Origin: Blastomussa wellsi
Lineage: Eukaryota; Cnidaria; Anthozoa; Scleractinia; Plerogyridae
Direction of reading: 5' to 3'
Length of the DNA: 64,000 nt
NCBI GenBank assembly: GCA_947652115.1
Contig: OX393564.1
Span: 21,243,976 to 21,307,975, forward strand
Below the pieces are notes generated by a model. It was given only the letters and a program-made list of their open reading frames with translations. It ran no database searches and had not been told where the DNA came from. The stretch's first letter is position 1; every line of letters starts with the position of its first letter. The position numbers were made by a program, and so were the translations under genes. Below, in pieces: positions 11,085 to 22,860 of the stretch.

Positions 11085-14000
11085 TGGACAAGAAAGCCTA
11101 TTCCAACAAACGTTCACTAAGAGTCCCTTTTCTAAAAACGGACAAAATAAGGGCCCCAGACAAGGAGGAATCTTTTGCATATATGCGCTACTTTCAATAT
11201 TGGCGCTAATTTAACCCTTTGAGTACTTTGCACGCATATAGAGGTGGTTAATGATCATGCTCCTTGTACCACTTGTGACGTCATCAGTTTACATGTCAGC
11301 GGAGTTTTGCGATAAGAATCTGATACAGCTTGGACAGACGACTGTCCATTGGGAGTATCGAAATCGTTCTGCAGAGCCAATAAAAAACACCCCGATCAGT
11401 TTTGGTACATAAAAGGCCAATAAAAATATTTGAGTTTTGGTGCATAAAAGGCCTCATTTTCAGGGTTTACCAATGATCTGGACCGAAATCTTTCCAGCAG
11501 GCTGTGGAGAGTAGAAAGAAGTGAGAAAAGAAAGGCAGAGAAAAAGGAAAGGAAGAGGAGCAAGTAAAAATTCAGAACGATTTTGCAAAAAACAAGTACA
11601 AATTTTGGCTTGTACGCATGCACCAAAGTAAAATTTGGTACATTTTGTCACTTAATCTTCATAAAAATCTAGTTTCAGTGTAGAAAAGTGCTTTATTGGC
11701 TGAGTTCAGTGCGACTTAGCGCCACAGCACACCAGCAACGCATTTAGCTTGAAAAATGCGGTAAAATGCATAAAATTCGGTACTCAAAGGGTTAATGATG
11801 TTACACAAGATGAAGCCTGAATAGCGAAGCGCGCGAATGACGTCATGACTAAGGCAAGAGCCACAAGACTCGGACAATCAAACAGGAATTGCGGACGATT
11901 TCAAAGATTTCTTTTAGAACGAAAGCCAGTTCCTAAAACACTTTTTGAAACGAAAACTTCGCCTGCATTCACTCTATTTCTCTCAGAACGCGCTAATGTT
12001 TTCAGACGTCTTTCTCTTAACGCGATTTCTTACAAGCAGGTTTCGCAAAATAGAAGCCAAAAATAGTTTCGTGTAACATTACCTTCAAAGCTTAGAATTC
12101 CTTCTTCAAGTTCATCTCTTTTTCAAAATTGTAATTCTTTACAAACAAAAGTTAATTTGTGATACTCACCCCATGAAGATTGAGTTGTAGCTCAAAAACA
12201 TTTGAACCACCAAACACGACGTGAGCATGTAACTGAAAAGGAAGGGACAATTTTTATTAGTATTTATAACATAGATAGGACTCTCCGCGCGCTCTGATTG
12301 GTCAATAAGCAATAGACCACAAGTTTCTATGGTTGTAGGCTGATAAACCACTTGGGATGTTGGAAGAACACTCGAAGAATTCGTAAATCACTCGCCTGCG
12401 GCTCGTGATTTACAAATTCTTCTCGTGTTCTGCCAACATCCCGCGTGGTTTATCAGCTTATAAACCATAGAAACTTGTGGTCTATTGCTTAAATAAAACA
12501 TAGAAAAAGCGTGTTTTATTGTTTTTCGTCAGCTTTTCTCTAGTCAGTGAAAATTCGCAAGGGATGGTGGTGTACATTTTCTATGAAGAAATTCCGGACA
12601 AAAATCTGAGTCAAGCTGCAGAAATTGTCGAAGAAGCTGCTAAGTTCGAGAGGAAAGTAGAAGGAGCGAAATTAAATTGCTTCAGTTTATCGATCGTGCG
12701 TGTTTTTTTTGTTTTTACTAGCGGCGTATAAAATCTATATCATAAAGTAAATGAAGAAGCCTAAGCCACGTATTATACTGTCATAAAACACTCCGGACAT
12801 TTGAGAACACATTTCCATTTCCCTCGTGTTCTCAAATGCCCGTCATGGCTTAGGCTTATTTATTTGTTAAATATAACTTTTTAACATCATTGCCACTTCC
12901 AAGGTGGTACTCCAAAAGATATGGACACCAAATTGTTATGAGTGAACTAAGAAACATGCGTTTGAAATGGCAATTATGCTACACAATTCATACTTACAAT
13001 TGTTTTATTTGCTTCAACAAAAGTTTGCTTAGGATCGCTTAGCTTTGCAAATACTGAAATGACGATAAAGTTTCCCATTGCATACCAGTCATACCTGGAA
13101 AACAAAACAACCTATTGATGAGCCATTTCCAGGGACCATGGAGGGGAGGGGCTGGTACTTTTATTGCTGTGATTTATTTTCTAGGGCTCCAGATAGTGCG
13201 CAAATGCAAGATAAATGGCAAAACACTGACCTTAACATTGGTTTGTGTTGGCCAGATTTTTTTTAGCCCTACCACTTTAAAATAGTCTCCACTGTCCCTG
13301 ATTTCTTTATTAACTATGAGTGTGAAACCATTCCTATGAAAATGAAGTTGGTTTACACAAGAATGAAGGTGTAGGTAAAACATATTTTCATATGTCTTGA
13401 ATAGTTCCACATTTAGGCTTTTCTTGGGAGGTGGGGGGGGGAGCTCCTCCCCACCATCCCCTAGGGAAGGCCTGATACTCAGGTTACACTTACATGTAGA
13501 CTCGTTTTGACACTGAGACAACAAAGCTCTCCAAAATCACCAATCATTGCAAGTACTTGCAGAATAACTACTTTGGGGGGGGGGGGCCTTCAGTAGACGT
13601 AGTAACAAGTTACATTGTTGGTACCAAGGAACAATGAGCCATCAGGATCCTCCAACAACAGAATTGAAACAAACTTTTTATACCTCCTACAGCAGAGTAC
13701 AGGTGATTGGTTCATATACATATACATTTTTTGCCGAGTCCTCTGCAAACCAAGTGGCAAGATGGGAAAAAGACAAAAATGACGTTTTACTTTTCAAAAA
13801 TATTTGAGTTCTTACCGACACAGCACTTTCTTCTCCTTTTCCTTCGACGTAAAAAGAAACCAATGGTATCAGGATTTCATCTGTAAACTTAGCATTAAAT
13901 AATTTTTACTAGAATTTGGTAGGGGCCATGCATGTGAATGGTACAAATGCACTCGTCAATAATTTGTTCGGAAAGTCTGAAACAATACTGTGCACGTCTG

Positions 14001-17000
14001 TGCATGTGTAGAAACCTACCAGTATTATAAGAAGAATAACTGAAAATAATGTGAAATGAGTGAACATTTTGGAAATTGTTAAAGAAAACCCTGAACATTT
14101 AAGTTAAAGATGTATAATGGAGGTACAACGTCAAATGTTTTTTCCCACTTCTCAATTTCCACTCTCACAATTTTGCTTTCAATGTTTGCTACAGTATAAG
14201 CATCCTACCGGTAAGTTTGCACACTTTAAATTTGTGCTAAAATTGTGTCATCAACGGATGATGCTGACGAAGACTGCTTGTGATGTAATGTACAAGCATG
14301 GTGTGTTTTTCTATGGTGTTGACTGCAGTGGACTAGTGTTGCATAAGCATGGAGTGGCAACATTTCTGGACCAGTTGGCTTGCATGCAAGAGGTAATTAT
14401 GATGTGTACTATACAGTTTATTGTAGCTTGTATATTGCTGTATGACAGGTTGGGGTTCAGCACCACCTTACCTCCTCTGTTAGCTCCCATCTGTGAGACC
14501 CTGAAGTGCATCCTTCTTGTTTTAAGAACTCATCAAAGTCTGTTGTCCTTTTCCGACAACAAGACCAAAATTTATACCTGAAATGGGACAATGACATAGT
14601 GCTATCACTTTGTTTATCATCCAGCTTCGCTTGAATGTTGATGAGACAGTTGTTTCATGTTCAGCAAGTTGATTAAAGGCAAAGTGCAAAGAGTGGTTGC
14701 CCAATTCTCCCAGGCCAGAGGCTCATGTGTAAAGCTTTCGAAGGTGCACGAAGGCCACACCACAACACCGGGAACTCCGTGCCCTACTCTTTACGATGAG
14801 TGTGTGGGTTCTTTAATGTCCACTGCTGAACGTGATACAGGAGACAGGGCCTACAGTTTTCTGCTCTTTAGTCTGCTCTTCAAAAAGTGAAGCTTGATGG
14901 TGAAACTAGCCATACTGATGTAAACTTGTGTAAGGGTTAGTCTGAAGTTTCATTACTGAAGTTTCATTACTGAATTCTAAAGTTCAATTCTCCATATTAA
15001 ACTCACATTTCTCACTTGCTATTTTCTCAAAATCAGAAAAAAACTACATTTAAGTGGCACCAGCTATGAATTTACCTTGAACCAAGTCAATTCAAGCACC
15101 TTTAGAATTAACGAACTAAAACACAAAAAGAGGTATAATGAAGTTTCAGCTTCAGTTAGTTGGTTGGCGTACTAAATCAACGGTATCTGTCTCTTCACTC
15201 TACCTTTTGATAATCAGAGTTTAAACATAAAACCTAAACATCTATTTTCTGATATTGTCCCTGGACACTGCACTAATTCAAAATCAACATTGTCTTACCC
15301 TTCATGAAATATTGGTACTCCATAATGATGCCAGCATTTGTCATCATTGGTGCTTTCATTGACATATGACTGAAAAAACCAAGATAATAATAATAAGTTG
15401 AAAATCATCTGAAGTTGCGCTATTAAAAATTTAACTTCTCATTTAATTCAACTGCTCCTTTATTGTTTAAGCCCCATGGCTTTAATATTAACCTGCTTTG
15501 TTCTAACATTATTTCCCGTTGTTGCATCATATTGAAGCATGACATCCGACATACGATATACGATACTTGGACATGAACCACAAGGCTAAAAGTGTTTCGT
15601 TTACAGGGTATGGGCTGTGATGTCCCAGGGAATGTCTTTTAAAATTCTGTTCTCTGTCTAATATTCGTAAATGAACGGATCAAAGCAAAAACACCCCTTT
15701 AAAGAGGTTTTTCCAAATGCAGTACAGCTGAGATGTCTGTTTCCTGGTTGTTACAAAATTTGAACAGAACATCCTGGTGGACGTCTTTGCATATTGTAGC
15801 GTGACATGCACAACATGCTATACAATTCTCGTTTCGGCATTCAAGGTATTTTTATCTGCCAGTGTTATCGCTGAAAATATCTCTCGTGAAGGAATGCAAG
15901 GAATTTCCAGCTGTCTTGTTATTGATACCCTGCAAACCGGCAAAACAAATAAAAAATATAAAGTCTGCCTCGAGCAAGAGCTGCCCAGGCCTCCGGCCGT
16001 GCAGCTAAATAGTAGTTGCATAAAACATGTATTTGGGTTTTGCACATTATTGACATCTTCCAGAGCCTGCAATGCACAACTTTTTCCAAACAAAAAATAA
16101 TGATAATGTGTGGGATTTTTATCAAGGGTTTCAAAGAGTACTGGCTATATCTGAATAATTCATTTGAAATTTTTTCAAAGAAAATCTGAAGATATCCAGC
16201 TGCAGTCCCAGAATGTGTTTCATCAAATAGAACTTCATTACAAGTCCTAACAGTACCATCATTTACTTTTAATTATTTACCTTTCTTTTCTTTCATTGCT
16301 TCCAGTTTTTTTAACTTTCAGTTGAGGCTTATGTGAGAAATAATTGGTCCATAGTTGTGAGCAGGCAGAGGCTAGGGCAGTAGTATTTGCTTAGCAGGTG
16401 CAAAACTCACACTTAAGGTGTGAAAGTTGTCAGGTATCAGTGGCGGATCTAGGGGAGGGGCCTGGGGGCCGAGGCCCTCCTCCCCCCCCCCCCCCCCCCT
16501 CATTGGCGAAAATGTTAAGGCCCGAATGGAGGAAAAGATTTTCAGGCCCACAACTTAATTTAAAGTGCAAAGGGCTGGGAAATCCCCCCTCCCCGTTAGA
16601 AAAAAGTCTGGATCTGTCACTGGGTATAATTATGCTTATAATCAGATAGACAACTGACTTACTGTGGTGCAGCCACTGTTTTTACACATTGTTCCAGGTT
16701 TAACTCCACCATCAGACTCGCCATCTGAAATGACACAGTTACTGCAACTTAAGAATTGGTTCATGCTTTAGTGCACATCACTGGTATCTAGTTATGGTAC
16801 ACGAGGGAAGTGTGGAGAGCATAAAAGAAGTGCAAGAGTTGTTCAAGGTGATAGCTGAGATCAATTCTAGCTTCTCAAGTGCTCTTCAAATTTCCCAAGT
16901 GCACCATGACTTGATAGTGCCCAGGCGCTAAAAGCATGAATCAGCTGTTTTAATGTTGGTAAAATTGTACATCAAAACCTATTCCAAAACTTACCCAAGG

Positions 17001-20000
17001 AAACAACATTTCTGGCAAAGCAGTTCATTCATGCTCTATCAACATGCACTATTAAATTTTATAAAATAACTGAGATATTACGCGTGCTCTCATTGGTTGA
17101 TAGGTGTGTTTAGATGAGAGTATGTAAACACAGTTGTGACGTTTTAGTTTCGTGTATATTTTTAAGAAATATTTTATAAAAGCAATAGAGGACTTTTTCC
17201 ATGTTTAAACATAGCCTCATCTAAACACTCGGGGGGTTGGGAGAATTCTCGAAAGTTACGCAAACCCTCAACAATCACTCACCGTCGCTTGCAGCAGGTT
17301 TATCTTTCTCATTCTCTTTAAGTTTCATCAGAGCTTTTCTCAAGGAATCTGCTACTGACATCTTCAGCTTTATCTTAGGAAGGTCATCACTAGACAAAAC
17401 AAAAAAGAACAACTTATGTTTCATTCAAGCAAAATAAATCCTCCTCTCTTCCAACAAGAGCTTTTTAGCAAAAGAGTTCTGGTGCAGGGCTAAAAAAATT
17501 TTTTCCCACGAAAGAACACATGACTTACTAAGTCAGCAGTTTGACCAGACAAAACTAAAGTGTGGTCGGAGACAGTGCTTGATAACGACTTGTCAAGTCA
17601 AAACATTGGTGTTTGCATTGGAAGGCAAAAAAAAGGTTTCCAGACATTCCACAACCACAGTTGAGATTTCATTGGACATGAACAAATTTTGGCTGACCAT
17701 TGTGTCATATCTGACTGTTATTTGCAGCCCTGTGGTGAATGTGAACATATTTCCTGTTAAATGTTGGACTGGGGATCAGAAATTTTGTTGCATTTACAGT
17801 AAGAAGCACTCATCCATAATTTTACAAAGAACCTCAGGACTTTAGGGACAGGTTCTTCTGGAGAACAACAGCAAGTGGAGTGGTACTACTATTAAGAAAA
17901 TAAACTATAAACTGTTGGTAAAAGGAAGCAACAACATTGTTCAGGTACACTTATAGGATACGTAATGACTAATATTACATACTGTATTATGTGAAAAGCA
18001 AAAGAAGTCTGCGTCAAGCCTACTGGCCCATACCGCTGGAGCTTATCACGGTTTCCTTAGCATGAAGCGACTGAGAGTATTTCTGCTCCCCCTGGATGGG
18101 ATGCTAGTCCATCGCAGGGTTGCCCCCCAGCAGTAAATTCGCCGGAACCCATTTATACACCTGGGTGAAGAGAGGCACTGTGAGAGTAAAGTGTCTTGCC
18201 TAATAATATTATGTGAATGTACAGCATAAAGTGAATTAAAGAAATGATATGAAATTAAATACCTAGGTCTGTCAGCAGGTTCAGTTGGTATTGGTTTCCT
18301 ATTTGGCTGTTGAACAGTTATAACCTAGAATGGACCCGCACAAAAAGATTATAAAACTAGGATACAACAGCCATTTGAAAAATATAGGATCAACAAAAGC
18401 AAAAGGTTGACTGACATCTATCATTTGACATGAGCTTTATTCCTAGGAATCATTAATTTTTCCTGAAGTTTTGATAATGCTCTAAATAAATAATAATGTT
18501 CTGATATTTGGTGCAAGTTATTAGAAGGTCCAGGTCATCCAGTATTCAAGAGATCGGGATTCTGCACAAACAGGGTGATCAAAATGGAAAATAAAAATAA
18601 AAATCACATCTGGGAGTACCCCCACCCTCCCATTTGGGAGTACCCCACCCTTCCATTTGGGGCTTCAAGGTGAAAATCAAGTAAGCATTTCACTTGCACA
18701 GTATAGCAGTTTCTTTAGGAATTAATACCTTAAACATTAATTGACTTCATAACTCACTTCATCAAGACCAAGGGGTTTATCATCTGTGTTTGGTTTTTCA
18801 GGTTCAGGTGGTTTCTCATTACTGTGACATGATTTAGTACACCCCTGGCAAAAAAAATAGTACTAAACTTTTAGCATTAAATTCACATACAGTGTACTGG
18901 TCTGTATAAACAAAGGTTTGACGGAGTGTACATTTTTAAGTAGACAAAATATTTCACAGTGAAACATTTAGAGACAGCAACTTACTTTTATGCCTGACAG
19001 AAAAATCTCTACCATGAAACAGCTTAAGAGGTAAGAGCAACCTATAGTATACTAGCTAAAACTTACTGGAATGTTAAGAAATTCTGTAAAATCTGTGACC
19101 CTTTTCTTGCAGCAAGACCATCCCTAGAGTCAAACAAAATATTGTCAGTAATAATTAAAATTACTTTTCTTCACTGTCAAGAGGTATAATTTTTAGCGCA
19201 GTGGCCTAATGGTTAGTGCGCTGGACTCTGGATCGGACGGTCCGGGTTCGAGTCCTGGCCGGGCCACTGCCTTGTGTTCTTGGGCAAGACACTTTACTCT
19301 CACAGTGCCTCTCTTCACCCAGGTGTATAAATGGGTACCGGCGAATTTACTGCTGGGGGGTAACCCTGCGATGGACTAGCATCCCATCCAGGGGGAGTAG
19401 AAATACTCTCTGTCGCTTCATGCTACAGAAACCGGGATAAGCTCCGGCCTGATGGGCCACTAGGCCCGACCGCTGACTTACCTACCTTACCAATTATACA
19501 TTAGTCATCATACTAAAAAGCTTTGGGTCATTAAAAATGTCAAGTTTACCTTCTCTATCTAATTAAAGTGGAATTCATTTTTGATCTTGGGTACCTGTTT
19601 AGGATTCACAACTCACCTTCAGAGCATCATGAAACACTGGAAAACCTGGATGATGAGTGCACTTATCTGCAAGGCATAACAAAGATTTTAGTTACAAACT
19701 TGGATTCTTGTACAACTGGACGATCTGTACTGTGATCTTTTTTCAAATTTTGGTCCTATATGACTGGAAATGTCAATTCCAGGGAGGGGAAGAAGGACGT
19801 CTGGGATCAAATAACAATGTTGTCACACCTTGCAAACCAATAAATTCGCATCCTAGTCAGTGGTTTTCGGTTGATGTGCTAGCTGTAAAATGAATTATTT
19901 TTCTAAAGAATCTCACTACATACAATCAGTGCTTCTAAAGGAGTCAATCTTATCTATCAGTATCCAAATTTTGATTATGATTTCACCAAAATTATGCCAA

Positions 20001-20770
20001 TGAGTATGCATGCATATAGACATTAATTAGCACTCACACTCACCAAATGTGCATGCACCGATCACACACCTTTGTGCTTTGCAAGTGAGAACATCGTTCA
20101 GATTTCATTTAAGAGAATGCATGGGAAGTTGCTTTCCCCTAGTTCATTCTCCTAACCGATTGCCATACATTTATCTTCATGATAACTATGAGAATTCGGT
20201 ACTTCGTCAAAACCATTTATTTCATTTATATATAGGGCAATGACCAGCTAGCTGATAAAATGAAAGAAAGGCAGATCAGAAAACTTTCAATCTGCTATGA
20301 TGTCGATGACATAAAATAAAAGATCCACCTGGGAAGAACGTATGAGTACTAGGGCAACAGGCAAATTCCAATAAATATCTAGAGCAAGTGAACTACAGGA
20401 AAAATAATTTCTCAAATGATACCATCTATAGAGCCGTGCTTGTGGAGGCACACAATTTCTTCCGAATACCGCGTGTTAAAACAATGTGAGGCTGACTGTA
20501 ATACTCAAGATGAGTTCGTTAAGACAATTTCTATTCTTTAAGGACGAGCAAATATATTCTAATATTGCGATCAGTCCTAAATCGCAATAAACTCGATGAA
20601 TTGACAAACAAATTTATTCAATGTGACAGACTGCATGAAAATCTAACAGACCTATTTATCAACCTTCTAGGTCCATTTGTCGACAGATCTTTACCTTCTC
20701 CATTTTCCTCTTCCTTGTATTCTTTACCGCAGCCTTTATTATAACAACGAAGAAGCTGATCCGTGGACAT
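10731..20770 (-). CDS. CHORDC1: CHORD domain-containing protein 1 (morgana), complete, 13 exons
   Basis: HSP90 co-chaperone with two zinc-binding CHORD domains and a CS domain. Coding order on the minus strand: 20770-20695, 19666-19617, 19123-19067, 18844-18758, 18324-18263, 17389-17283, 16724-16663, 15369-15299, 14577-14472, 13841-13816, 13094-12998, 12232-12170, 10874-10731. They sum to 1008 nt = 335 aa plus TAG; human CHORDC1 is 332 aa. CHORD 1: CYNKGCGKEY, DKCTHHPGFPVFHD, GWSCCKKR, GCTKSCH. CHORD 2: CKNSGCTT, DKCWHHYGVPIFHEG, FWSCCRKRTTDFDEF, GCTSGSHRW. CS domain: CRYDWYAMGN through LHAHVVFGGSN to TKVEIKLRKEDIGSWPSLE; the tail is Lys/Glu-rich. The 26-nt exon 13841-13816 (EKEKKVLC) is very short and its acceptor is the least certain junction. 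Introns hold SINEs and hairpin elements. Confidence 0.96.
10951..11083. mobile_element. Hairpin MITE near the CHORDC1 last exon
   Basis: GATTCTCAGACGGTCCAAGG ... CCTGGACCGTCTGAGAATC arms, with GTGTCACGCACTCTCTCCC repeated and inverted inside. Confidence 0.78.
11210..11794. mobile_element. TIR element family C (TTAACCCTTTGAGTAC), intact
   Basis: Left TTAACCCTTTGAGTAC and right GTACTCAAAGGGTTAA are perfect inverted repeats, in the last CHORDC1 intron. A second, rearranged copy is at 52222-52851. Confidence 0.85.
12303..12490. mobile_element. Hairpin MITE in CHORDC1 intron 12
   Basis: AAGCAATAGACCACAAGTTT ... AAACTTGTGGTCTATTGCTT arms, continuing through CTGATAAACCAC / GTGGTTTATCAG and GGGATGTTGG / CCAACATCCC. 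Confidence 0.82.
12755..12860. mobile_element. Hairpin MITE in CHORDC1 intron
   Basis: Arms AAGCCTAAGCCACG and CATGGCTTAGGCTT, with TTTGAGAACAC / GTGTTCTCAAA inside. Confidence 0.72.
14690..14875 (+). repeat. Dispersed repeat with GAGTGTGTGGGTTCTTTAATGT
   Basis: Contains AAGGCCACACCACAACACCG, CCCTACTCTTTACGATGAGT and GGGTTCTTTAATGTCC. This looks like a cnidarian SINE/LINE-derived repeat that I recognise only generally; no second copy is in this window. Confidence 0.4.
16437..16625. mobile_element. MITE with CAGTGGCGGATCTAG end and C16 run
   Basis: Left CAGTGGCGGATCTAGGGG, right CTGGATCTGTCACTGGG, imperfect inverted repeats; the interior has a 16-base C run. A fragment of a similar end (CTGGATCCACCACTG) is at about 39390. 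Confidence 0.7.
17104..17228. repeat. Inverted repeat in CHORDC1 intron 6
   Basis: TGTTTAGATGAGAGTATGTA and its imperfect reverse TGTTTAAACATAGCCTCATC / TAAACA enclose an AT-rich core. It abuts the exon at 17283. Confidence 0.6.
18020..18215 (-). mobile_element. tRNA-derived SINE (family S1), 5'-truncated, minus orientation
   Basis: Reverse reading gives CACTTTACTCTCACAGTGCC, CACCCAGGTGTATAAATGGG, GGCGAATTTACTGCTGGGGG and ATCCCATCCAGGGGGAGCAG, the S1 body without its tRNA-like head. Confidence 0.85.
19195..19495 (+). mobile_element. tRNA-derived SINE (family S1), full length
   Basis: The head AGTGGCCTAATGGTTAGTGC holds an A-box-like part, and GGGTTCGAGTCC is a perfect B box. The body follows as in other copies and the tail is CTTACCTACCTTACC. 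Best copy in the window; it does not fold as a functional tRNA. Confidence 0.88.
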
Positions 20771-21410
20771 TTCAACAAATAATACCCCAGTGTTCAAGGC
20801 AAAGTGACAGGAACTTTTCGTTGCTCGAGATAAAACGCCGGATGCAAAAATTCACATGTGCTAAAATGATCACCGCTGACCGCATTACCGGAAGTTATGT
20901 AATCGCAAGCCATTTACAGACGGGCAAAAAGGGAAAATGAGGTCACTGGGACTGGGATTCACAACCCCAAAATGGGATTTTTGACTGCGATTTGAAATGG
21001 GAGTGGGGCAATTTGGGCTGGAAAATGTGATCTATACCCTCCTCCCCTCTTTTCTGGGCCCTCTTCAATGTATTGTGTAATTCCAAGAAAGTATACATGC
21101 CCTTAAGCTTCTTATTGAGGATCAATAGCAATTCCAAGGAGTAGGGGGTTGTTTCTCTAATTTCCAGATGGAAGGAGGGCAAAGCCCCTCCTTGACGTCT
21201 TGTGTGGAGCATGCACAGACGTTTTCTGGAAAAAGCACAACCTGGAAAATGATATATTAAAATATGATAAGAAAGCAAAACACTGTTTTGGAATCATTTA
21301 CATTAGGAGCCCTCCTGCTTACGTTGCATTTCAAATATAATTTTACAGTTGCCTGTTACTCATATGGAAGTCCCCTGTCTAACCCACTCCCTCCCGATAG
21401 CATCTGAAGC
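20771..21410. other. CHORDC1 upstream region
   Basis: Presumed CHORDC1 5' UTR and promoter directly after 20770. The rest (to 21410) is non-coding with a G-rich GGGACTGGGATT stretch; no gene seen. Confidence 0.4.
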
Positions 21411-21602
21411 AGGGTAAATTTCATGACCTTTTCAACAACTTCTCCAAGTTTTCCATGGCCTAAATTTGACCATTTTCTTGGAAATCGTCTTTCATTTTGA
21501 GTATTCTTTTAAATAAACATAATTTTCCATGGCTTTCCATAACCCTTTCCAGATTCTAAAATTCCATGACTTTCCAGGTTTTCCATGACCTGTACAAACC
21601 CT
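21411..21602. mobile_element. hAT-like MITE with TTCCATGACTTTCC motif
   Basis: Starts CAGGGTAAATTTCATGACC and ends GGTCATGTACAAACCCTG-like sequence (CATGACCTGTACAAACCCTG). Repeated TTTTCCATGACC motifs are typical of widespread hAT-derived miniature elements. An 8-bp duplication was not found. Confidence 0.6.
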
Positions 21603-22860
21603 GTAAAGTGTTTCTTCAGGTCTCTTTTGGGAAAAATACAAAGATGTGCGCAACTAATTACAATGGATATGAGTCAGCTAAGAGGTACCAGTAACCAGTA
21701 AGGTACCAGTAAGGTATGGTGGGCAATAACGTGAAACAAAATTGCATTTTTTCTTTTTATTTCTCAATGAGAAGTTAGCTATTTTCACTCCACTTATTTA
21801 ATCCTTAGACCAGCCAACCCATCACTAAATAAGATTTCCTATATTACAGGATTGAAAAGAATCAGGTCTTTGAAAATAGGCTTTGCATTTTGAAATACAT
21901 CACACACTTTGGTTTGAAATAAGTTAAGCATTTTGAAAAACTGGATGGTACACCCTGCCAAACATTTTCCGGACGTATACCACTGAGAATCAAGGGATTT
22001 TGCAATACAAGAGCATGTTAATCAAAATTATAAAACGTAATCTCGCTGTAAGTTTGAACATTTTTACTTGTGGCGATTCCACTTCAATGAGGACATACCC
22101 GGTAACTATTTGTGGAAAGCAGATGCTTTGTTTTTCAGGAGATAAAAACAAAACATTGTAACAATTATGGTCCTTAGCAGAAACTGTGCAGCACAAAATT
22201 TTTATCCTGGAAAGACTTAAATTTTGCAGAGTAGCAATTTTGGTCTTTTGAGGGATCTAATTCTTGTGATTTAACACCACTGTTTTTTTTGTGTGTGTGC
22301 AGAGAGAATTCAATGTAGCAAGCCGTCTACAGTATATTTACAGTCTTGACATTTTTGTGAAAATGTTGTTCAGCTACTGATGCTGTAGGCCACAAATAAA
22401 ACAAATGTGAAAAATAAGAGCCGGTAAAAATTCTGTGCAGCATGGTTTTCCTATCAGTGACTTATTGTTTTATGTACAATTCATACAGCCAGATTCAAAG
22501 AAATAACTTACAAACAAAGTATTTCACTAATTTACACTCATCCTCCAAAGAGGCTTAATTCAATTCTTATTCCATCCATGTAGAGAATTAATAACTGTCA
22601 AATTACGTGTATTTCAAACAGAAATTATCTTTGCATTTTGCAGTGCAAAAGTTACCCTTAACCCCATTCACACAATTTCAAACCTTTGCTTGTAAAAATT
22701 ATCATCTATACTTCACCAGTTTTCTAGCAAGGAAAAACCAAGTCAAAATTTATTATTCCTAAATAAACATTATTGACTGTTTACTATTTGGTTTCCAAAA
22801 TCTGGTCCATTTCCCTCCTCAGGCTAAAGAAATGAAGTCAAAGAAAGTTCACTATTTGGA
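21603..22860. other. Intergenic / TTLL2 3' UTR, no gene seen
   Basis: AT-rich, without conserved frames; the last 110 bases probably are TTLL2 3' UTR. Confidence 0.45.
22749..22754 (-). promoter_or_regulatory. Candidate poly(A) signal of TTLL2
   Basis: AATAAA on the minus strand about 107 bases after the TTLL2 stop codon; position fits a short 3' UTR. Confidence 0.4.

Noticed and set aside
14117..14581. 154-codon plus-strand ORF
   Set aside because: It is the shadow of the minus-strand CHORDC1 exon 14577-14472 plus intron; only the minus reading matches a known domain.
19205..19275. Possible tRNA gene with perfect B box
   Set aside because: Same sequence recurs as the head of a dispersed SINE at several places; no anticodon arm or acceptor pairing.
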